A stretch of 35,802 nucleotides of DNA, taken from an uncultured Chloroflexota bacterium. Lineage in GTDB: Bacteria > Chloroflexota > Chloroflexia > Thermomicrobiales > UBA6265. Every line of letters begins with the position of its first letter. The stretch's first letter is position 1. The DNA lies in NCBI GenBank assembly GCA_937870845.1, contig CALMZR010000286.1:1-35802 (forward strand), given 5' to 3'. The notes under the pieces are model-generated. The model ran no database searches. It worked only from the letters and a program-made list of their open reading frames with translations, and was not told the DNA's origin. Of the stretch, positions 23,855 through 30,696 are shown piece by piece. The translations under genes and the position numbers were made by a program.

Positions 23855-25103
23855 AACCGCTGGCAACGGCGACTTCCGCGAGATCCATGGCAACCACCAA
23901 GGCGTCGAAGAGATCCGTGTTCTCGATCGAGCCGGACAGCCGCTCGGCGCCAGGGCCGGCGGCGGTGATCGGCACGGGGGCGGCGGTGTGCCCGGTGGTG
24001 GCCCAGCCGAGGACGAAGCCGTAGCCGGTCCCCGCGACGGGGAACGGGCCGTCTTCACCGGCGAGCATGGTATCGAGGAGGCCACCTCCGGGTTCGTAGG
24101 GGTAAGGTTGATCCAGCGAGCCGGCCACGGCGAGGCCGCCGCACTCGTGGTCGGCCGTGACGACGATCAGGGTGTCGTCTGGGGAGCGGCTGGCGAACGC
24201 GAGCGCGACCTGCACGGCACGATCCAACTCCAGCACGCCCTTGAGGGTCAGCGGGGCGTTGTTCTGATGGGCCATGCGGTCGATGGCCGATTCCTCGACC
24301 ATCAGGAAGAAGCCGTTCGGATTCGAGGCGAGAGTGTCGATGGCGGCGGACGTGAGGTCGGCCAGGGAGACCGGCGGATCGTAGACGGCGCCGAGGCCTT
24401 CCGCAGTCTGGACGAAGAACTCCTGCGCGGCGAACAACCCCAACAGCGGCCCGCCCGGTTCCAAACGGCGGCGGCGCAGGCTCGCTTGAAACGACGCGGC
24501 GTCGCACACGAACTCGTAGCCCAGCTCACGAGCGCGGGCGACGAGGTCGCCGTCTGCGCCGATGCCGCGCCAGTGCGATGCTCCGGCCATCTCGGCAGGC
24601 AGCGCCCTTCCCGTGGGGAACCAATGGGCGCCGCCGCCGCCCAGAATCACGTCGACGCCGACGCGCTCGATGTACTGACGGGCGACTTCGCTCTGGTCGG
24701 CGCGGTGTGGGACGTGGGCGGCGAAAGCGGCCGGGGTGGCGTCGGTGATCTGGCAGGTGCTGATGAGCCCGACCGAGCGGCCCGACGCCTTGGCCAACTC
24801 AAGGATCGTGCGCTGCTGTCGACCATGCGAATCGATGGCGACGCAGCCATTGATCGTCTTGACCCCAGTGGCGATGGCGGTGGCCGCGGCGGCGGAGTCG
24901 GTGACGAACGTCGTCGGATCGACGCACATGGTGTTCATCAGACCGGAGACAGGCAGGCGGTCCATCGCCAGGCGGCCGTCGCGGCCGACAGCGAGCAACT
25001 GGCCGGCGAAGCGGTGGGCTTCGCCCATGCCGTCGCCAATGAGGAGGATCACGTTGCGCGCGATCCGGCGACTTGTCGGTTCGATGTCGATGGCGCTGGT
25101 CAC
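23847..25103 (-). CDS. Alkaline phosphatase (PhoA superfamily) without a visible signal peptide
   Basis: This is a zinc/magnesium-dependent phosphomonoesterase of 418 residues. Visible are the first metal site LIGDGMGEAH (D24), the nucleophile FVTDSAAAATAIATG (S70), STCQITDATPAAFAAH, the Mg/Zn-site MVEESAIDRMAH, VTADHECGGL and the C-terminal GHTAAPVPITAAGPGAERLSG. These enzymes are normally exported, yet the N-terminus MTSAIDIEPTSRRIARNVIL goes straight into the first strand with no signal peptide. Either the protein is cytoplasmic or the true start is missed. I found no alternative upstream in frame with a leader. A hairpin lies 35 bases upstream. Confidence 0.9.
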   Translation of the reverse strand: MTSAIDIEPTSRRIARNVILLIGDGMGEAHRFAGQLLAVGRDGRLAMDRLPVSGLMNTMCVDPTTFVTDSAAAATAIATGVKTINGCVAIDSHGRQQRTILELAKASGRSVGLISTCQITDATPAAFAAHVPHRADQSEVARQYIERVGVDVILGGGGAHWFPTGRALPAEMAGASHWRGIGADGDLVARARELGYEFVCDAASFQASLRRRRLEPGGPLLGLFAAQEFFVQTAEGLGAVYDPPVSLADLTSAAIDTLASNPNGFFLMVEESAIDRMAHQNNAPLTLKGVLELDRAVQVALAFASRSPDDTLIVVTADHECGGLAVAGSLDQPYPYEPGGGLLDTMLAGEDGPFPVAGTGYGFVLGWATTGHTAAPVPITAAGPGAERLSGSIENTDLFDALVVAMDLAEVAVASGCA

Positions 25104-25137
25104 GAATGCCTCGGCCGCTGGGCGGGGGTCACGCGAA

Positions 25138-25169
25138 TCTGGCCTCGCCGCGGCGCCGGCGAGGCCAGA
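25138..25169. other. Perfect 13-bp hairpin upstream of the alkaline phosphatase gene
   Basis: TCTGGCCTCGCCG (25138-25150) pairs exactly with CGGCGAGGCCAGA (25157-25169) around a 6-base loop. It lies in the 357-base stretch between the phosphatase (-) and the iron-binding protein gene (+). Read on the minus strand it would be in the phosphatase leader or end an unseen upstream transcript. Its role is unknown. Confidence 0.6.
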
Positions 25170-25363
25170 CCGACACGTCTTACTTTCTGTCGCCAGTATC
25201 GGCGCTGGGCTTGGCGATGTCCACCTTGCGGCCGGCGCGACCGCGTCATCGCCACCCCGCCGCCAGGATATCGCTCCCAGGCGGATCGTTCGCTAAGCCG
25301 TCGTCAACCTCGACGAATCTTCATCGAGCTTGCCTTGCCGGGGGAAGATGGCGTACCGTTGGA

Positions 25364-25388
25364 ATATCCGACTCATTTAGTCGGATAT
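25364..25388. promoter_or_regulatory. IscR/Rrf2-type operator (palindrome ATATCCGACT-n5-AGTCGGATAT)
   Basis: This is a perfect 10-bp inverted repeat with a 5-base AT-rich spacer (CATTT), 72 bases ahead of the GTG start of the iron-type substrate-binding protein. It matches the E. coli IscR type-1 consensus (ATASYYGACT, RWWWY, AGTCRRSTAT) at 22 of 25 positions. It is AT-rich in very GC-rich DNA. This suggests control of the downstream gene by a Rrf2-family Fe-S or iron sensor. The rest of the 357-base gap holds only the hairpin at 25138 and no gene I can support. Confidence 0.75.
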
Positions 25389-25460
25389 CGGACGCGGTCG
25401 GCCGGCTTCGAGTCGCCGCAGGGCCGCAAGCGAGAAGCGTTCGTCAGGAGGGGCAGACTC

Positions 25461-26609
25461 GTGGCAAGCAGGAAATCCGGCGCTGATTTTGTTTCCGGGG
25501 GCGAGATGAGCGAGGTTCGATTTGGCCGGCGGGCGCTGGTCGTGGGCGCTACGGGGGTGCTGGCGATTGGGGTCACGAACCCGCTACGAGCAGCCGCGCA
25601 GCCCGCAACGCCCGTGGCCGACCCGGAACCGGACCCCGAGCCAGACCCGGAGGCCGGGACGGACACCGCGTCTGGAACCGGCGCGTTCACGCTCTATTCG
25701 GGCCGCAATGAGGCGCTGGTCGGGCCACTGCTGGAGCAGTACGCGGCGGAGACGGGCGTCTCGGTCGACACGCGCTTCGGGGGCACCGGCGAGCTGGCGG
25801 CAACCCTGCTGGAAGAAGGCGAGAACTCGCCCGCCAGCGCGTTTCTGGCGCAGGATGCCGGCGCGCTGGGGCTGCTGGCCGACGAAGGTCGGTTCCAACA
25901 GCTTCCCGACGAGATTCTGGAACTGGTCGATCCGCGCTTCCGCGACGCCGAGGGTCGCTGGGTCGGCGTCACCGGCCGGGCCCGGGTGCTGGCCTACAAC
26001 ACCGATGTGCTGGCGGAGGCTGATCTGCCGGCATCGGTGAACGATCTGACCGACCCGGTGTGGGCTGGCCGCATCGGCTGGGCCCCGGAGAACGCGTCGT
26101 TCCAGTCGTTCATCACCGCCTTCCGGTTGCTGGAGGGAGACGACGCGGTGCGGGCGTGGCTCGAGGCCATGATCGCCAACGGGACAGTGAACTTCGGCGA
26201 CAGCAACACATCGATCGTGCAAGCCGTGGGCGCGGGCGAGATCGACGCCGGGTTGGTCAATCACTACTACACTTATGTCGTCGGCCGTGAGGAAGGCGAG
26301 GGCTTCCCCGTGGCGAACCACTTCTTCGTCGAAGGCGATCCGGGGTCGCTCATCAACGTGACCGGCATTGGCATTCTCGAAGGCGCCGAGAACACGGATG
26401 CGGCGCTGGCGTTCACGGCATATCTGCTCTCTCCGGCGGCGCAGGAGTACTTCGCGACCGAGACGTTCGAGTACCCCCTGGCGGAGGGCATCGAGGCGTC
26501 CCAGGGCTTGGTTCCCCTGAGCGAGATCGGCCACCCTGAAATTGACCTCGGCGATCTCGCCGATCTGCGCGGGACTCTCGATCTGCTGGCGGAAGTCGGT
26601 CTCCTGTAG
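25461..26609 (+). CDS. Fe(3+)-type ABC transporter substrate-binding protein
   Basis: The product is an exported protein of about 382 residues. A twin-arginine-like signal (RFGRRALVVGATGVLAIGV) ends near AAAQP. Next is a Pro/Asp/Glu linker (PEPDPEPDPEAG), then a periplasmic-binding-protein fold starting FTLYSGRNEALVGPLL. Features of the FbpA/FutA iron-binding class are the Tyr pair in LVNHYYTYVV, FGDSNTSIVQAVGAGEIDAG and LSPAAQEYFA. The ORF track runs back to 23988, but that part is antisense to the phosphatase. GTG 25461 has AGGAGG 9 bases upstream; ATG 25506 is the alternative. No permease or ATPase gene is adjacent. An IscR-like operator lies upstream. Confidence 0.88.
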   Translation: MASRKSGADFVSGGEMSEVRFGRRALVVGATGVLAIGVTNPLRAAAQPATPVADPEPDPEPDPEAGTDTASGTGAFTLYSGRNEALVGPLLEQYAAETGVSVDTRFGGTGELAATLLEEGENSPASAFLAQDAGALGLLADEGRFQQLPDEILELVDPRFRDAEGRWVGVTGRARVLAYNTDVLAEADLPASVNDLTDPVWAGRIGWAPENASFQSFITAFRLLEGDDAVRAWLEAMIANGTVNFGDSNTSIVQAVGAGEIDAGLVNHYYTYVVGREEGEGFPVANHFFVEGDPGSLINVTGIGILEGAENTDAALAFTAYLLSPAAQEYFATETFEYPLAEGIEASQGLVPLSEIGHPEIDLGDLADLRGTLDLLAEVGLL

Positions 26610-26664
26610 CGGCAGAATCCGGCCGCCCGCGGCTCAACTGGGCGGCGTCAACGCCGGTGCTACC

Positions 26665-27477
26665 ATGCCGGGCATGATCAAGCGCTGGCTGCGGCGCCGC
26701 CTCGAGGGCCGCGAGGCCGAGGAGGAAGCCGAACCGGAAATCGAGAGCCGGGAGCGCGGCGCGCTCGTGCGCAAGGGGCGGCTGGTGACGCTGCGGGCGC
26801 ACGTCCCCGGCAATCGCGAGTCGTTCCAGCGGTGGTATGCGGATCCGGAGATCGCCGGACTTCTTCGCCACGATCTGGAGCCGCTCACCTCCTGGCAGTC
26901 ACGCGGCTATTTCGACTCGTTCATCCTCCCCTCTTCCGCGCGCGGAACCTGCTTTGCCATCCACGAACGCAAGACGAAACGGCTGATCGGCACGACCGCG
27001 TTGACCGACCGCGTCGGCAGCGGCGACGGCGTTTCGGCGCTCTTTCGCATCGTCATCGGCGAGAAGGACGTCTGGGGAAAAGGCTATGGCACCGAGGCGA
27101 CGAGGCTCATGGTGGAAGAGGCGTTCGACGCCATGGGGCTGAGCGCCGTGCGGCTGGAGGTCTTTCGCCACAATACGCGGGCGATCGCGGCGTACAAGCG
27201 GGTCGGGTTCGAAGTCACCGGGGAACACACGGAGTGGGTGGCGCGCAAGAAGACCGAACTGCGGGTGATGGAGATGCGCCTCACCCGCGAAGCGTACTAC
27301 GCGACGGCTGATGTCGTGGGGCGGCCTGCCGCACACCGGGATGGGCCAATGCGGGAGGAGCGCCGGGAACGCCGAAAGGCGCGCGAGTCGGCGCGGGCGA
27401 AGAGGCGCGATAAGCGGACGGATCGTGCCGGCGAGGCAACGGATGGGGCAGCCGGAGCGCGCGCGGCCACGGATTGA
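26665..27477 (+). CDS. GNAT family N-acetyltransferase (RimJ/RimL-like)
   Basis: The protein has about 270 residues. A basic/acidic N-terminal stretch of about 35 residues precedes a GNAT domain beginning GRLVTLRAHVPGNRESFQRW. The acetyl-CoA loop is EKDVWGKGYGTEATRLMVEEAF, followed by RLEVFRHNTRAIAAYKRVGF, typical of RimJ/RimL-type enzymes. A C-terminal tail of about 45 residues is very rich in Arg/Lys/Ala and likely disordered. The ORF track begins at 26542 inside the previous gene. ATG 26665 or 26674 are the plausible starts, neither with a strong ribosome-binding site. It lies 55 bases after the iron-binding protein gene and may be cotranscribed with it. The acceptor is unknown. Confidence 0.85.
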   Translation: MPGMIKRWLRRRLEGREAEEEAEPEIESRERGALVRKGRLVTLRAHVPGNRESFQRWYADPEIAGLLRHDLEPLTSWQSRGYFDSFILPSSARGTCFAIHERKTKRLIGTTALTDRVGSGDGVSALFRIVIGEKDVWGKGYGTEATRLMVEEAFDAMGLSAVRLEVFRHNTRAIAAYKRVGFEVTGEHTEWVARKKTELRVMEMRLTREAYYATADVVGRPAAHRDGPMREERRERRKARESARAKRRDKRTDRAGEATDGAAGARAATD

Positions 27478-27502
27478 CAGAGACGGGATGCGCCCGTACC
27501 AT
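27474..27502 (+). promoter_or_regulatory. Sigma-70-like promoter with consensus -35
   Basis: TTGACA (27474-27479, a perfect -35) and TACCAT (27497-27502, 4 of 6) are spaced by 17 bases. The -35 overlaps the GNAT stop codon. Transcription would begin about 100 bases ahead of the 41-residue membrane peptide gene. Confidence 0.65.
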
Positions 27503-27611
27503 CGGGTTGGCTGACAGCCTGTCGCGGGGATGACCAGGATAGCGACGTGGGAATCGCGATCCACAGGCGCGACATCAGGGGTGGAACGCAACGGGGGAGG
27601 GACCGGTTCTC

Positions 27612-27737
27612 GTGACCGAGAACGAGCGGCGCGCCGCGGATTCGCTGCGCGCATCGGATCTGGTGATTCGAGGGGTTGGGGTCGTCGGGTTGATCACGGC
27701 GGCGCTCGTGCTGCTGCTGGTGCTGTACCCCACCTAA
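27612..27737 (+). CDS. 41-residue single-helix membrane peptide, function unknown
   Basis: This is too short for the ORF track. The GTG start at 27612 follows GGAGG (27596-27600) by 11 bases. The product begins with a charged stretch (TENERRAADSLRASD) and ends in one strong hydrophobic helix (GVVGLITAALVLLLVLYPT). A promoter with a perfect -35 lies upstream and a hairpin lies downstream, so it looks like an independent small gene. It may be an accessory subunit of a membrane complex, but no family is recognised. Confidence 0.6.
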   Translation: MTENERRAADSLRASDLVIRGVGVVGLITAALVLLLVLYPT

Positions 27738-27788
27738 TCGTTCGGAGGGCCGACTGTCATACGGCGATGGCTTGGTTTCACGGCATTG

Positions 27789-27813
27789 AACCCGGCGAGT
27801 GGCTCGCCGGGTT
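27789..27813 (+). terminator. Intrinsic terminator or leader hairpin
   Basis: AACCCGGCGAG-TGG-CTCGCCGGGTT is a perfect 11-bp stem with a 3-base loop followed by TTGCTGT. It sits 52 bases after the small membrane peptide stop and 29 bases before the DUF4397 start, so it could end the first transcript or form part of the leader of the second. Confidence 0.7.
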
Positions 27814-27842
27814 TGCTGTATCCGGTTCCGGAGGAATCGGCG

Positions 27843-29003
27843 ATGAGCTGGAATGTTCCAATCAGCGGGTTCTTTCGCGCCGCCGCTCATTTGCTTGTCG
27901 CCGTTGCACTTCTTTTCCCTGCCGCCAATGCAGAAGTCGGCTTTGCAAAGCAGGGATCAACCGAAGCCGGCTCCGCCATTCGCATCGTTCACGGCGTCGC
28001 CAACGCGGGACCGCTCGACGTCTACGTCGATGGCGCGATCGCGCTGATTGGGATCACGTTCGGTGAGACGAGTGCGGACCTGGCGGTCGAAGCAGGCGAT
28101 CACGACTTCGCTGTCGTCCCGACGGGCGCTTCGCTGGATGCAGCCATCGCCGATGGTCTGGTCACCCTGGATCCAGGTACACGCGCTTACGCCGCGCTGT
28201 TGGGAACGGTGGAGGAAGCCAGCGTCGGGTTGTATGCGATCGACGAGCGATCGGTCGATGTGGGCCGCGCTCGTTTTCGCGTTATTAGTGGCGTGCCCGA
28301 TGGCGGGGCAATCACGCCGGCATTCATGAGCGGGGACGCCCTCTCGGAGCCGTTGGAGTTTGGCGATGCCTCGCAGTACGCCGCCATCGACGCCGGCAGC
28401 TACGACCTGGAGATGCTCGACGCGGCGACGGGCGGCTCCCTGCTGTCGCTGCCGCAGACGCCGTTTGCCGAGGGCACGGCGACCGACATCTTCCTGATCG
28501 GGCTGGTGAGCGTCGGCTCGCTGCAGGCGCTGACAGCGTCAAATGCGCTCACCGCCGAATCCATCGATGGGCAGGCAGCACAGGTCGTCTCCGGGTCATG
28601 TGACACACTCGGGCCAGTCGTTGCAGAACTCGGCGCGGTTCAGCCAGGTCAAGGAGCGTCGGTTGGCGTCGAAGATACGCCAGCGGTCGCTCAGGGCTTC
28701 GGCCTGGCGCCGCTAGCATTCACGGCGCTCACGGAAACCCCGCATGCCGTCGCCGTCCTCGATGCCGCGGACGCAGACGGACTCCCGCTCGCGTGCGGGA
28801 CGGTTGGAGGAGCTTTAACCGATACCGGGGCGCTGGTCATCGCCTTGGAGGCCGGCTTCAGGGGCGGCCCTGTCGGCATCGCCGTGCTCGCCCCGTCGCT
28901 CGAGAATCCCGATGCGACGGGAATCTCGATCTTTTTGACGGCGTTCGCGGCCGACGACGCGGGCAACGAGCCTGAGCCAGTCAGCGAGGAGGACGCTGAC
29001 TGA
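27843..29003 (+). CDS. Secreted DUF4397-domain protein
   Basis: The 386-residue protein has a signal peptide (FFRAAAHLLVAVALLFPAANA, cleavage near residue 30). A DUF4397 domain begins IRIVHGVANAGPLDVYVDG and includes VEAGDHDFAVVPTGAS. A second related block follows at about residues 145-235 (RFRVISGVPDGGAITPAFMSG to LQALTASNALT). The C-terminal third may be another beta domain with two cysteines, ending in an acidic tail (EPEPVSEEDAD). DUF4397 proteins are extracellular beta-sandwich proteins of unknown role. The ORF track starts upstream at 27786; ATG 27843 has GGAGGA 8 bases ahead. Its end overlaps the CCA-enzyme gene by 23 bases, tail to tail. Confidence 0.88.
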   Translation: MSWNVPISGFFRAAAHLLVAVALLFPAANAEVGFAKQGSTEAGSAIRIVHGVANAGPLDVYVDGAIALIGITFGETSADLAVEAGDHDFAVVPTGASLDAAIADGLVTLDPGTRAYAALLGTVEEASVGLYAIDERSVDVGRARFRVISGVPDGGAITPAFMSGDALSEPLEFGDASQYAAIDAGSYDLEMLDAATGGSLLSLPQTPFAEGTATDIFLIGLVSVGSLQALTASNALTAESIDGQAAQVVSGSCDTLGPVVAELGAVQPGQGASVGVEDTPAVAQGFGLAPLAFTALTETPHAVAVLDAADADGLPLACGTVGGALTDTGALVIALEAGFRGGPVGIAVLAPSLENPDATGISIFLTAFAADDAGNEPEPVSEEDAD

Positions 29004-30459
29004 CGCCCGCCGGGACGGGCAGGTCGCTGATTGCCCCATGCCCTGGTTCCTCGAGCAGCTGCGCGGCGATCGCGGCGGCGCGTTCGCGATCGTCGGGGGC
29101 AAGGTCGCCGTCGATGACCAATTCCCGCAGATGCTCCTTGACGCGCTTGATCCACGGGCCGGGCGGGCGGTCGAAGAGGCGCATCAGCTCGTTGCCGTCG
29201 AGTGGGCTCTCCAGGCTCGCGAGCGCCGCTTGCTCCTGCACCCTCGCGAAATGGGCGCGTAGGCTCTCCACGCGGCGCGCCGCTTCGATCCGCTTTCGCT
29301 CACGGCCGGAGGTTACGTCGGCGGCGGCGAGGTCGAGCAGGTCGTCCCAGACCGGGCCGGCTTCGAGGGCCAGCCGGCGCACGGCGCTGTCGGTCCAGGA
29401 AGCCTCGTAGGCCGTGGGGCGGCTGTGCAGCTCGACGAGGGCGCGCACGGTCGAGCGCAGGGTCTTGTCGGCGTTGAGTCGGGTGAAGATGCGCGCGGCG
29501 AGATCGGCCCCGACGCGCTCGTGGCCGAAGAAGTGGATCTCGCCCTCAGGGCCCACCCCGCGTGTCTGCGGCTTGCCGGCATCGTGCAAGAGCGCGGCCC
29601 AGCGGACGGCGGCACGCGCCGGGGCTTGGCGCACGACCCGCACCGTATGATCCCAGAGGTCTTTTTCCCGGCCAAGCCGCGGCGCCAGGTCCGCGTCGGC
29701 TTCGGCGGCGAGCGGCTGCAGCTCGGGGAGGGCTACGGTCAAGAGCCCCGTACGCCGCAGCACGTCGAGCCCGTGATCGACGTACGGTCCCACGAGGAGC
29801 CGGGTCAGCTCGGCCAGGATGCGCTCATGACTGATGCGGGCCAGGCTCGCCGCCTGGCGCGACACGGCTTGCTCGGTTTCCCAGTCGAGCCGGAAGCCGA
29901 GCTGGGAGACGAACCGGGCCGCGCGCAGGAGCCGTAGCGGATCCTCCGCGAATCGCTCGTCGGGGTCGCCGACCGCACGCACGAGAGCCAGCGCGATGTC
30001 TGCCTCGCCGCCCCAGGGATCGACTCGGGCGCCGGTCGAGGCTTCGACGGCGATGGCGTTCATCGTGAAGTCGCGGCGCGCCAGATCGTGCGCGAGGGTG
30101 GCGTCGAAGGCGACGGCGGGGAAGCGGGTCGCGTCGGGATAGATCTCCTTGCGATAGGTCGTAACTTCCACGGTCGTTGCCCGCGGGTCTTCGCCGAAAA
30201 CGGCGGCAACGGTGCCGAAGCGCTCGCCGACAAGGTAGACAGAGCGCGCGCCGGCCTCTTCCAGAAGCACCCGCGTCTGGTCCGGCGTGGTCGAGGCCGC
30301 GAAATCGAGATCGGCCGGAATCTCCACGCCGAGCAGGGCGTCGCGCACCACGCCGCCGACCAGATACAACTCGGCGCCGGCGCTGGCAAAGGCGTTGGCG
30401 AGCGATTGGGTGATCTGATGCTGCGCCTGGGGGAGGCGATGCAGCGGCGATTCCGTCAC
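28981..30459 (-). CDS. cca: CCA-adding tRNA nucleotidyltransferase/poly(A) polymerase family, with HD domain
   Basis: The protein has about 492 residues. The class II nucleotidyltransferase head is YLVGGVVRDALLGVEIPADLDFA (metal ligands DxD-like). RRDFTMNAIA, DPDERFAEDPLRLLRAARF and the RISHERILAELTRLL region follow, typical of CCA/poly(A) polymerases. An HD domain (LLHDAGKPQTR, HFFGHERVG) comes next, as in bacterial CCA enzymes that also hydrolyse 2',3'-cyclic phosphates. The ORF track begins at 30621; the GTG at 30459 (VTESPLHRLP) is a better start but has only a weak ribosome-binding site. It diverges from the CorC operon, with about 220 bases between them. CCA addition versus poly(A) addition cannot be separated by eye. 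Confidence 0.92.
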   Translation of the reverse strand: MTESPLHRLPQAQHQITQSLANAFASAGAELYLVGGVVRDALLGVEIPADLDFAASTTPDQTRVLLEEAGARSVYLVGERFGTVAAVFGEDPRATTVEVTTYRKEIYPDATRFPAVAFDATLAHDLARRDFTMNAIAVEASTGARVDPWGGEADIALALVRAVGDPDERFAEDPLRLLRAARFVSQLGFRLDWETEQAVSRQAASLARISHERILAELTRLLVGPYVDHGLDVLRRTGLLTVALPELQPLAAEADADLAPRLGREKDLWDHTVRVVRQAPARAAVRWAALLHDAGKPQTRGVGPEGEIHFFGHERVGADLAARIFTRLNADKTLRSTVRALVELHSRPTAYEASWTDSAVRRLALEAGPVWDDLLDLAAADVTSGRERKRIEAARRVESLRAHFARVQEQAALASLESPLDGNELMRLFDRPPGPWIKRVKEHLRELVIDGDLAPDDRERAAAIAAQLLEEPGHGAISDLPVPAGVSQRPPR

Positions 30460-30696
30460 GAACCCGGGTCCGATCGTCGTTTCTCTCCGTCCGCGGCGAT
30501 GACGCCGCGCCGTTTCGAGTTTACCCGTTGGGCCATCGTGGACCCATTTCCGCGGGCTCATTGCGAAGCGATTTTGTGCCCAACATGCGGTATTCTTGGG
30601 GGTACGGCGTGGCGCTCTCACCCGCGACGCACCCCGCGGGCCCGCCCTGGCCGTTCGGCGTTCGGAGAGGGGTCTTCTATTCGTACCTCAGCGTCG

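Noticed and set aside
25187-25250. Minus-strand reading RKVDIAKPSADTGDRK then stop, followed by a hairpin, resembling a gene end
   Set aside because: A stop lies only about 22 codons upstream in the same frame and there is no start codon, so it is at best a remnant; no homology recognised.
23988-25460. The first ~490 codons of the 873-residue plus-strand ORF
   Set aside because: They are antisense to the alkaline phosphatase and intergenic DNA, with a low-complexity composition; only the part from 25461 matches a binding protein.
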